DNA from: JANWHZ01 sp964527385
GTDB lineage: Bacteria > Patescibacteriota > Saccharimonadia > Saccharimonadales > UBA4665
Direction: 5' to 3'
DNA length: 6,592 bases
NCBI GenBank assembly: GCA_964527385.1
Contig: CAZGPZ010000058.1
Coordinates: forward strand, 1-6,592
In this document: in pieces, positions 1 to 5,813 of the stretch
How the letters are laid out: each line of letters opens with the position of its first letter
Numbering within the stretch: the first letter of the stretch is position 1
Translations under genes and position numbers: made by a program
Notes under the pieces: model-generated
The model's database searches: none
Seen by the model: only the letters and a program-made list of their open reading frames with translations
Told to the model about the DNA's origin: nothing

Positions 1-548
1 CCAAATTCCGCGCGCGCTACGAAATTAATGGTTTCGAGGAAGACCCGACCGAAGGTGCCAGTGAGAAGTTCTGGATCATGCGCCGCTACAGTTTCCAACT
101 GTTGCGCAGCAAAGTGAAAGACAAACACACAGCACCGTTCATCGACGACCTCGTCGTGAATCCAGAATATCTCGTTGAATTTTTGCCCCAGATCCAGAAA
201 ATCATCAAAAAATACAAGCTGTTCGCGACGATTGCCGGCCATATGGGCGACGGCAATTTCCACATCATTCCGCTCATGAAAATCGAAAACCCGAAGGAGC
301 GCGCCAAATTGCTGCCGGCGATGAAAGAGGTCGACAATTTAGTTCTGAAATACCATGGTTCATTAAGCGGCGAGCATAACGACGGTTTGGTCCGCGGACC
401 GTGGCTGAAGCAACAGTTTGGCAAAGAAATCTTGGAGTTATTCAAGGAAGTCAAACATATTTTCGACCCCGAAAATATCTTCAACCCACATAAAAAGTCA
501 GACGCCGATTGGGATTATTCGTTCAGCCACATCCGCGACCACTTCTAA
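1..548 (+). CDS. FAD-linked 2-hydroxyacid dehydrogenase (lactate/glycolate oxidase GlcD/Dld-like), C-terminal part, 5' truncated
   Basis: The reading frame is open from the left edge (first full codon at base 3) and gives the last 181 residues of a larger protein; the FAD-binding N-terminal half lies outside the window. Visible motifs are those of the FAD-oxidase C-terminal domain: GHMGDGNFH at window residues 79-87 (His80 and His87 match the metal-ligand histidines of the D-lactate/D-2-hydroxyglutarate dehydrogenase group), SLSGEHNDG at 120-128 with the conserved Glu-His pair, and the closing FDPENIFNPHKK. The usual ending of the family is NPGK, so NPHKK plus an 18-residue tail is a variant. 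Family members oxidise D-lactate, glycolate or other 2-hydroxyacids and pass electrons to quinone or another acceptor; the substrate cannot be fixed from this fragment. The gene runs convergently into cyoD with 8 bases between stop codons, which fits a role as electron donor to the oxidase but does not prove it. Confidence 0.88.
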   Translation, partial: KFRARYEINGFEEDPTEGASEKFWIMRRYSFQLLRSKVKDKHTAPFIDDLVVNPEYLVEFLPQIQKIIKKYKLFATIAGHMGDGNFHIIPLMKIENPKERAKLLPAMKEVDNLVLKYHGSLSGEHNDGLVRGPWLKQQFGKEILELFKEVKHIFDPENIFNPHKKSDADWDYSFSHIRDHF

Positions 549-556
549 GTACAGCC

Positions 557-907
557 CTAAATCCCGCTTTGGTCGATGATGTATTGGTTCATTTGCTCGG
601 GAGTCATGTTGTAGTTCAGATGGCCCATGATCCAGACTGAGGCGAGGAGAACGACGAGGATCGCGAAAAACGTCGTGCCGAACGCTGCTGAGTTCCAGCG
701 CGCGTCTTTGCCGCGTCCGAGGTGCAAGAAGAATATGAGCTGCACGGCGAGCTGCACCATTGCGAGCGTTAACACTGCCACGATCAGCGTGATTCTTGGC
801 AAGGCGCCAGCGGCATTGCCGACATGCGCAAAGACCAGGCTGAACGCCGCGACTGTTAACAGCAGCGCCAGGATAAGACCGACGGTGTATGACACGATAC
901 GATTCAT
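557..907 (-). CDS. cyoD: Cytochrome bo3 quinol oxidase subunit IV
   Basis: This 116-residue protein has three predicted membrane helices (about residues 7-29, 36-63 and 75-98), the size and topology of CyoD (E. coli about 109 residues). It carries the family signatures VQLAVQLIFFLHL (51-63) ending helix 2, a W-N-x-x-A-F motif at 71-76, and WIMGHLNYNM (92-101) after helix 3; E. coli CyoD has the closely similar LNYNM ending. Subunit IV holds no cofactor; in the E. coli enzyme it helps assembly and copper-site stability in subunit I. The ATG overlaps the cyoC stop codon as ATGA, implying translational coupling, and a G-rich stretch just upstream can act as ribosome binding site. It is the last gene of the minus-strand operon. 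The C-terminus is about 15 residues longer than in E. coli, with a polar tail after the conserved NYNM. No terminator hairpin is visible after the TAG stop. Confidence 0.93.
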   Translation of the reverse strand: MNRIVSYTVGLILALLLTVAAFSLVFAHVGNAAGALPRITLIVAVLTLAMVQLAVQLIFFLHLGRGKDARWNSAAFGTTFFAILVVLLASVWIMGHLNYNMTPEQMNQYIIDQSGI

Positions 908-1515
908 AGCGATACCCCCATGAGGTAGACAATCGTGAAAATGAATATCCAGACAATATCTAGGAAGTGCCAGAACGTGCTGAAGAGGGTGACTTTCCGA
1001 ACCATGCCGTGGTTAAGCCCGCGCTTGGCGAGGAAAACCAGGATGATCGACAACCACAAAAGTCCTGCCGTGATATGCAACCCGTGCGTACCAACGAGGC
1101 TGAAGTACGATGACAAGAAGCCGCTCCGTTGGAACGAATTGCCCTCGGCGATCAGATGTGCGAACTCAGTCAATTCAAGCACCAAAAATGTCGCCCCAAG
1201 GATACCAGTCGTAACGAGCAGAGCGAACACGGCCCTGAGCTTGCCTTTGTCGGCGAAGTATACCGCCAGCCCCGCAGTAAAGCTGCTGATGAGCAAGATG
1301 AACGTTTCGGCTAACACGAGCGGTAACTGGTAAATGTCTTTTTCGCCCGGCCCACCGAAAGTATTGCCGCGCAGCACCGAGAACGAAGCGAATAGCCCGG
1401 CAAACATTAACAGGTCGGTCATCAGGTAGACCCAGAACATAAAATGCGTTTTCGAATTTTTCTGCTCGAGCGCTTCCGTTGCCTCGCGCAGTTCCATCAC
1501 GCCTTCTTCCATCAT
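904..1515 (-). CDS. cyoC: Cytochrome bo3 quinol oxidase subunit III
   Basis: The product has 203 residues (E. coli CyoC 204) and five predicted membrane helices at about 24-45, 66-87, 95-117, 135-162 and 176-200, as expected for the bo3-type subunit III. Recognisable COX3 family motifs are LAETFILLISS (68-78) with the buried glutamate Glu70, ELTEF (114-118), FSLVGTHGLHITAGL (138-152) and FWHFLDIVWIFIF (181-193). Subunit III has no redox centre; it packs against subunit I near the D-channel entrance and stabilises the complex. The start shown is the first of two adjacent ATG codons and overlaps the cyoB stop as ATGA; GAGG lies eight bases upstream. A start at the second ATG or at Met7 is possible. 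The gene lies between cyoB and cyoD in the usual cyo order. Confidence 0.95.
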   Translation of the reverse strand: MMEEGVMELREATEALEQKNSKTHFMFWVYLMTDLLMFAGLFASFSVLRGNTFGGPGEKDIYQLPLVLAETFILLISSFTAGLAVYFADKGKLRAVFALLVTTGILGATFLVLELTEFAHLIAEGNSFQRSGFLSSYFSLVGTHGLHITAGLLWLSIILVFLAKRGLNHGMVRKVTLFSTFWHFLDIVWIFIFTIVYLMGVSL

Positions 1516-3503
1516 GCTTCTTCCCTCGCCAGTTCAAGTTCACGGATTTTGCTAGCGGGTATGACGTGTTCGGTTTCATCATCGAATGTGCGGACAATGG
1601 CGAACACGATCATCGCGACGAGCGACAGCCCGGCGAGCAAGAACATGTGCCAGACCATCGCAAAGCCGAAAATAAACGCCCCCGCCGCGATGAAAATTCC
1701 TATGGCTGTATTGTTCGGCACTTCGATGTCCTCGTAACGCTTCGCGGGCTTTTCGCCGGACTGCTTCATCTCCCAGAACGCATCGCGGCCATGGACTTCC
1801 GGGGTAACCGCGAAGTTATAGAACGGTACTGGCGACGGTGTCGACCATTCGAGCGTCCGGGCGTTCCATGGATCGCCTGTTTTGTCGCGGTTTTGCTTGC
1901 GCTGGATGATACTCACCGTGAGCTGCAGGATTTGTGTCAATGCACCCATCGCCAGGACCATGAAGCCGATTGCGGCGACGATGAATAGCGGCCGCCATGC
2001 AAGGTTGGTGTAATGGTCAAGCCGCCGCGTAGCGCCCATAAAACCGAGTATGTACAAGGGCACGAACGACATGAAGAATCCAGTGAGCCATAGCATGAAC
2101 GCATACCTGCCCAGCCGCTCGTTAAGCGTGAAGCCGAAGAACTTGGGTAACCAGTATGTAATTGCAGCGAAGATGCCGAATAACGCACCGCCAACGATCA
2201 TGGTATGGAAATGCGCGATCAGGAACAATGAGTTGTGCACTTGGTAATCTGCTGCCGGGAACGCGAGCAGCATGCCGGCTAGCCCGCCGAATGTGAAGGT
2301 GCAAATGAACCCGATGAACCAATACATCGGTCCCTTCAAATGTATCCGCCCGCGGAACATCGTCAAGAACCAACTGACGAACAGGATGGCTGTCGGCACG
2401 ACAATAAACTCGGTCGATATACCGAACGCGGAGTTGACATCCGCGCCTGCTCCCATCGTAAAAAAGTGGTGCAGCCATACGAGTTGTGCGATAGCTGCCA
2501 CGCCAATCAAACCGACGATGTTTGATACATACAATGCGGTTTTTTTGCGGCTGAATGTCGCGACGATTTCCGAATACACGCCGTAGGCCGGTATGATGAG
2601 CACGTACACTTCCGGGTGTCCCCACATCCAAATAAGGTTTATATACATCATTTGGTTCCCACCACCACCTGTCGTAAAGAAGTGCATGCCCAGGTATCGG
2701 TCGAGCGTGAGCATGGCGATGGTGATAGCAAGGATCGGGAAAATGGTCACGATGATGACACTGCTGCATAGCGTAGCCCATGTAAACGATGGCATGCGCA
2801 TGAGTGTCATACCGGGCGCGCGCATTTTGATAATAGTCGCCAGGAAGTTGATGCCACCTAACAATGTGCCAAGGCCGGAGACTTGCAAGCTCCAGATCCA
2901 ATAATCTACTCCCACGCCGGGGCTAAACTGCAATTCGCTCAGCGGCGTTTGTGCCAACCAACCAACCGCGGCGAATTCCCCGCCGAACACGAAGAACATA
3001 TTCATGAGGATGGCGCCGGCAACATACAGCCAAAAGCCGAGCGTGTTGAGGAGCGGGCTTGCCAGGTCGCGTGCACCGATCTGCAGCGGCACGACCAAAT
3101 TCATCAGGCCGACCAGGAATCCCATTGTCGCAAAGAAAACCATGATGTCGCCATGCGCGGTAAAAATCTGTTGCAAATGTGCCCCGGACAAATAGCCGTG
3201 GGTTGCGCCCAGGAACCCTGGCGCGTTGCCGGCTGATAATGCTTGCTGCACCCAGATCATGATGGCATCGAGCGCGCCGCGGAACAGCATGATCCCGGCG
3301 ACGATCAAATACATGATGCCAATCCGCTTCGGGTCGGTCGACGTCAGCCACTCTTTCCATAGCCATTTCCAGCGTTTGAAATATGTCAACCCAGCAATCG
3401 TGGCAATCGCCATCAAGGTCAGTGTCGCGGTGCCGCCAATGGTAAACCATTCATGCGGCAAATCGCTCCACGTCAGTTTGCCAAGCAGTAATTCTTTTAT
3501 CAC
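1512..3503 (-). CDS. cyoB: Cytochrome bo3 quinol oxidase subunit I (catalytic haem-copper subunit)
   Basis: This 663-residue polytopic membrane protein is collinear with E. coli CyoB. It oxidises ubiquinol-type quinols and reduces O2 to water. Low-spin haem ligands His117 and His433, high-spin haem ligand His431, CuB ligands His296, His345 and His346, and Tyr300 of the His-Tyr cross-link are present, as is the haem-propionate Arg pair at 493-494. The quinol site is intact: Arg75, Asp79, His109, Gln112 and Ile113. The D proton pathway is intact: Asp146, Asn135, Asn153 and Glu298. Unusually, the K-pathway lysine (E. coli K362, in PTGVK) is leucine here (PTAIL, Leu374, codon CTG at 2384-2382), while Thr371 and Ser311 of that path remain. 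A roughly 7-residue insertion lies between Phe97 and His109, beside the quinol site. Translation starts at GTG, overlapping the cyoA stop as GTGA, behind an AAAGGAGG site. Confidence 0.97.
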   Translation of the reverse strand: MIKELLLGKLTWSDLPHEWFTIGGTATLTLMAIATIAGLTYFKRWKWLWKEWLTSTDPKRIGIMYLIVAGIMLFRGALDAIMIWVQQALSAGNAPGFLGATHGYLSGAHLQQIFTAHGDIMVFFATMGFLVGLMNLVVPLQIGARDLASPLLNTLGFWLYVAGAILMNMFFVFGGEFAAVGWLAQTPLSELQFSPGVGVDYWIWSLQVSGLGTLLGGINFLATIIKMRAPGMTLMRMPSFTWATLCSSVIIVTIFPILAITIAMLTLDRYLGMHFFTTGGGGNQMMYINLIWMWGHPEVYVLIIPAYGVYSEIVATFSRKKTALYVSNIVGLIGVAAIAQLVWLHHFFTMGAGADVNSAFGISTEFIVVPTAILFVSWFLTMFRGRIHLKGPMYWFIGFICTFTFGGLAGMLLAFPAADYQVHNSLFLIAHFHTMIVGGALFGIFAAITYWLPKFFGFTLNERLGRYAFMLWLTGFFMSFVPLYILGFMGATRRLDHYTNLAWRPLFIVAAIGFMVLAMGALTQILQLTVSIIQRKQNRDKTGDPWNARTLEWSTPSPVPFYNFAVTPEVHGRDAFWEMKQSGEKPAKRYEDIEVPNNTAIGIFIAAGAFIFGFAMVWHMFLLAGLSLVAMIVFAIVRTFDDETEHVIPASKIRELELAREEA

Positions 3504-4423
3504 AGTGATGAGCCTCCTTTGATGGATAAACGTGACGGGTCAGTGCCAGGCACCATGTACTGCAAAACGACCCGGTCAAACAAATGACTGTCTGTGACGC
3601 GGTACATTGCCGGCCGAAGGTAACCGCTTGGTTTTGCCAGTTGAAGGAATCCTGCGTAATCAAGTGGGTTGGAAGCCTCGGTTTTGCCAGCCCTGCCTGT
3701 CCATGCCTGGTAATCGACGCGGGAGACAACGTTCACGGTGAAATCCATGCCAGCGAACTCCGCGCCGCTCATCTCTGCCGGGCTGCCCATGTACGTGCCA
3801 ACTTTGTCGGCACGAATGTGCAGCTGGGTTACCATGCCCGTCATGGCGTAGATTTGCCCGCTGAGGCGCGGAATCCAAAATGAGTTCATAGGCGCGTCGG
3901 CAGTGAGCTCCAGTGAAACGGGCGTTCCCGCTGGCAGTTCAAGCTGGTTGATGGTGGCGATGTGCTCCTTTGGGTAGATAAACAACCATTTCCACTGCAG
4001 CGCGACGACCTGGATCGTCATGGGATCGGCGTTACCGCTGATCGTTTTATAGGGGTCGACCATGTGGGCGGTGTCCCAAACAAATACTGATAGCACGGCC
4101 ATTGCCAAGATCGGCACGCCCCAGGCTAGCGCCACTGCTTTTTTGCTCGCGTTCCAATGCGGCCGGTAATCGCGGTGCTTATGCTCGCTATACCGTGAGA
4201 TGACGTAGAAAAACGACAGGATAATCGAGGTGCCGATAATGCCGGCCAAGATCAGTGCGACCCAGAAAATATGGCTCTGTATATTGGCGATATACCCGGC
4301 GGGCTCAAGCAATTGCAGGTTGCCTTGCTTGATAAGCAATCCAAACAGGACAGCAAGCCCAGCGTAGGCAGGCACGAGCAGCAGGAATACTGACGGTTTC
4401 TTGCGCCCCCTGGTCTTGCTCAT
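3500..4423 (-). CDS. cyoA: Cytochrome bo3 quinol oxidase subunit II
   Basis: This 307-residue protein has an N-terminal hydrophobic segment (about 11-32), two further membrane helices (52-76 and 97-116) and an external cupredoxin-fold domain (about 133-235). It contains the CyoA signatures QWKWLFIYP (143-151) and MNSFWIPRLSGQIYAMTGM (179-197), plus the C-terminal COX-aromatic-rich region with a LAKPS motif. The CuA cysteines of cytochrome c oxidases are absent, as expected for a quinol oxidase. The protein has no cysteine at all, so it also lacks the lipobox Cys of E. coli CyoA and should be anchored only by its helices. The residue aligned with E. coli Glu89, at the K-channel entrance before WxVPIL, is Val97 (GTG, 4135-4133). 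It is the first gene of the operon, diverging from cyoE across 195 bases. The ribosome binding site before the ATG is poor. Confidence 0.96.
   Translation of the reverse strand: MSKTRGRKKPSVFLLLVPAYAGLAVLFGLLIKQGNLQLLEPAGYIANIQSHIFWVALILAGIIGTSIILSFFYVISRYSEHKHRDYRPHWNASKKAVALAWGVPILAMAVLSVFVWDTAHMVDPYKTISGNADPMTIQVVALQWKWLFIYPKEHIATINQLELPAGTPVSLELTADAPMNSFWIPRLSGQIYAMTGMVTQLHIRADKVGTYMGSPAEMSGAEFAGMDFTVNVVSRVDYQAWTGRAGKTEASNPLDYAGFLQLAKPSGYLRPAMYRVTDSHLFDRVVLQYMVPGTDPSRLSIKGGSSL
3501..3520 (-). promoter_or_regulatory. Strong Shine-Dalgarno and GTG start of cyoB inside the cyoA end
   Basis: On the minus strand AAAGGAGG occupies 3520-3513, followed after nine bases by GTG at 3503-3501. The GTG overlaps the cyoA TGA stop (3502-3500). 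This decides the cyoB start and suggests independent strong initiation in addition to coupling. The site lies within the last codons of cyoA. Confidence 0.8.
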
Positions 4424-4546
4424 ATTTTTGCCCGTGCCACTCCCATTAACTGCCTAGCTTGGCTTTCCCATGCGCCAGGCCCCATCATTGATGCCATATA
4501 TTCATAGTACGACAAAGCGGCGCAGGCGCAAAGCCACAAGCGGTAT

Positions 4547-4558
4547 CGCGCCGGCGCG
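4547..4558. repeat. Perfect 12-base palindrome in the cyoE promoter spacer
   Basis: CGCGCCGGCGCG reads identically on both strands. It lies immediately upstream of the extended -10 element of cyoE, in the position where a -35 region and spacer would be, and no -35 hexamer is recognisable there. It could be an operator or simply a GC-rich chance palindrome; the sequence alone does not decide. Confidence 0.4.
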
Positions 4559-4564
4559 CGCGAA

Positions 4565-4573
4565 TGCTATAGT
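4565..4573 (+). promoter_or_regulatory. Extended -10 promoter element for cyoE
   Basis: TGCTATAGT matches the extended -10 consensus TGnTATAAT at all but one position. Transcription would start near 4580, giving a leader of about 39 bases before the cyoE ATG at 4619. No -35 match is found at 16-18 bases, which extended -10 promoters tolerate. Confidence 0.55.
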
Positions 4574-4581
4574 TAGTACAT

Positions 4582-4629
4582 ATGTTTTGTTCGCAGCAAG
4601 CCAGGACGATGGGTCGTCATGGTAAGTAA
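4582..4629 (+). other. Possible 15-codon leader ORF overlapping the cyoE start
   Basis: An ATG at 4582, just at or after the predicted transcription start, opens a frame encoding MFCSQQARTMGRHGK and stops at TAA 4627-4629. The frame runs past the cyoE ATG (4619) in another frame. Ribosomes that finish it would terminate 8-10 bases downstream of the cyoE start, so it could couple to or interfere with cyoE initiation. It may equally be a chance ORF. Confidence 0.25.
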
Positions 4630-5524
4630 CACCGCAGTCGCCGCAGCAACGAGACCTATTGGCGCGCGGGCTTTATCACGGGCCTACTACCAGCTGACGA
4701 AGCCCGGCATTGTGTACAGCAATGTCATGACGGCGGGTGCTGGGTACTTGTTTGCAAGCAAATGGCACGTCTACGCCCCGGCGGCATTCGCGTTGCTTGC
4801 AGGCACTGGTTTGATAATCGCGGCTTCTTGCGTGACCAACAACTATATAGACCGTCATATCGACGCCAAAATGCAACGGACACGATCGCGGGCGCTTGCT
4901 TCTGGCCAGATCGCTGGTAGCGCTGCCCTGGCATATGCCGCAGCACTGGGCGGTCTTGGCTTCGTGCTGCTGGGCATGACCAATTGGTTGACCGTTTGGG
5001 TTGGCGTAGCAGCGGTGGCGAGTTACGTCGCGCTCTATGGCATTGCCAAGCGCCGGAGCGTCCACGGCACGCTCGTCGGCACACTGCCTGGCGCAGCGGC
5101 ATTAGTAGCGGGCTATACGACCGTACAAAACAGATTGGATGTCGCCACGCTACTGCTCTTCATCGTAATGGTTTGTTGGCAGATGGCGCACTTCTACTCG
5201 ATCGCGACGTTCCGCCGGGCTGATTATGCTGCCGCCGGTTTGCCGGTCAGGCCAGTAAAAAAAGGAATCCAAAACACCAAAATCCACATCACGGCCTATA
5301 TTATTGCGTTTGCGGTTGCCACCGTGCTATTGACGACATTCGGTTACGAAGGTTATGTATTTGCCGTTGCCATGATTGCCGTCAGCGCGCTCTGGCTGCG
5401 CCGGGCGCTGGCTGGTTTCACGGCACCAGACGCGACCGTGTGGGCGCGCGGCACGTTTCTATTCTCGCTCGTCGTCTTGCTCGTCTTTTCCGTGGCGGTT
5501 TCAGTGGGCGTGCTATTGCCATAA
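4619..5524 (+). CDS. cyoE: Protohaem IX farnesyltransferase (haem O synthase)
   Basis: This 301-residue polytopic membrane protein is a UbiA-superfamily prenyltransferase that adds a farnesyl group to protohaem IX to make haem O, the high-spin haem of bo3 oxidase. The first Asp-rich motif is NNYIDRHIDAKMQRT (74-88), with Asn74, Asp78 and Asp82 to bind Mg-diphosphate. The second conserved region is Y-G-I-A-K-R-R followed by HGTLVGTLPGA (149-159) and a GYT motif. Also present are DYAAAGLPVRPVKKG (202-216) and HITAYIIAFAVATVLL (223-238), the latter very close to E. coli CyoE. Alternation of about eight to nine hydrophobic helices fits the family. Unlike the E. coli cyoABCDE operon, the gene is detached and divergent from cyoA, with its own extended -10 promoter. 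The ribosome binding site is weak. No haem A synthase is seen, supporting a bo3 rather than an aa3 enzyme. Confidence 0.95.
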   Translation: MVSNTAVAAATRPIGARALSRAYYQLTKPGIVYSNVMTAGAGYLFASKWHVYAPAAFALLAGTGLIIAASCVTNNYIDRHIDAKMQRTRSRALASGQIAGSAALAYAAALGGLGFVLLGMTNWLTVWVGVAAVASYVALYGIAKRRSVHGTLVGTLPGAAALVAGYTTVQNRLDVATLLLFIVMVCWQMAHFYSIATFRRADYAAAGLPVRPVKKGIQNTKIHITAYIIAFAVATVLLTTFGYEGYVFAVAMIAVSALWLRRALAGFTAPDATVWARGTFLFSLVVLLVFSVAVSVGVLLP

Positions 5525-5525
5525 G

Positions 5526-5534
5526 TGCTATACT
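5526..5534 (+). promoter_or_regulatory. Extended -10 element placing transcription start on the ATG of the 87-residue gene
   Basis: TGCTATACT begins two bases after the cyoE stop codon. The hexamer TATACT ends at 5534, so a start seven bases on falls at 5541, the A of the ATG. No Shine-Dalgarno sequence precedes that ATG, consistent with a leaderless transcript. It closely resembles the cyoE element (TGCTATAGT). Confidence 0.5.
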
Positions 5535-5540
5535 GCTAGC

Positions 5541-5804
5541 ATGATTATCTTACTGCACGTCATCATCGCTATTACCAGTATTATATGCACGACCGCGCTC
5601 GCGTTCGCGCCAAGCAAGCGGAAGATGCACCTCAGCCAGGCGCTTATAGCGCTTACGCTAGCAAGCGGCACCTACCTGGTAATAAGCATGCATGCGTCCC
5701 TTGTGTCGAGTTGTATCACGGGGCTTACATATCTTGCGGTCGCGCTCGCTGGGGTTGGTGTCGGCGCGTACCGGCTCGCGCGCGAAACCGCGCACAACGA
5801 CTAA
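5541..5804 (+). CDS. Small three-helix membrane protein of unknown function
   Basis: The 87-residue product is almost entirely hydrophobic, with predicted membrane helices at about 2-22, 31-50 and 56-78. The positive loop SKRK (25-28) and the C-terminal RLAR place the first loop and C-terminus in the cytoplasm by the positive-inside rule, with the N-terminus outside. His6 lies in helix 1, Cys16 and Cys58 in or near helices 1 and 3, and a TLASGTYLVIS stretch at 39-49 in helix 2. I recall similar small uncharacterised membrane proteins in other bacteria but no named function. The start is chosen from the extended -10 element seven bases upstream and because TM1 begins right after it; there is no ribosome binding site. 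It follows cyoE by 16 bases in the same direction, so it may also be co-transcribed and might help oxidase or haem assembly. That role is inference. Confidence 0.75.
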   Translation: MIILLHVIIAITSIICTTALAFAPSKRKMHLSQALIALTLASGTYLVISMHASLVSSCITGLTYLAVALAGVGVGAYRLARETAHND

Positions 5805-5813
5805 CCCGCCTGC

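Larger units (their letters stand above)
4424..4618. promoter_or_regulatory. Divergent intergenic control region between cyoA and cyoE
   Basis: These 195 bases separate the start codons of cyoA (minus) and cyoE (plus) and must hold promoters for both. The cyoE side has a clear extended -10 element (4565-4573) and a perfect GC-only palindrome (4547-4558). The cyoA side is AT-richer around 4494-4510 but shows no convincing promoter. A short inverted repeat, CATCA-T-TGATG, sits at 4483-4493. No good match to an FNR or ArcA site was seen by eye, so oxygen control cannot be claimed from the sequence. Confidence 0.7.

Noticed and set aside
78..548. ATG at 78 as the start of a short dehydrogenase gene
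   Set aside because: The frame is open back to the window edge, and the protein before Met continues a folded-domain sequence; the domain is only the C-terminal part of a larger family protein.
2122..2901. Long alternative-frame ORF inside cyoB on the minus strand
   Set aside because: It lies wholly within cyoB, is rich in His, Arg and Cys with no domain character, and is a shadow of the strongly conserved catalytic subunit.
4483..4493. CATCA-T-TGATG inverted repeat as an FNR-like or other operator
   Set aside because: The half-sites and spacing do not fit TTGAT-N4-ATCAA, and 5-base arms are common by chance.
4495..4509. Candidate minus-strand -10 elements for cyoA (TACTAT or TATATG)
   Set aside because: Each matches the consensus only partly, neither has a TGn extension directly in place, and the best -35 candidate (TTGCGC, 16-base spacer) is weak. 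The promoter must be nearby but I cannot place it.
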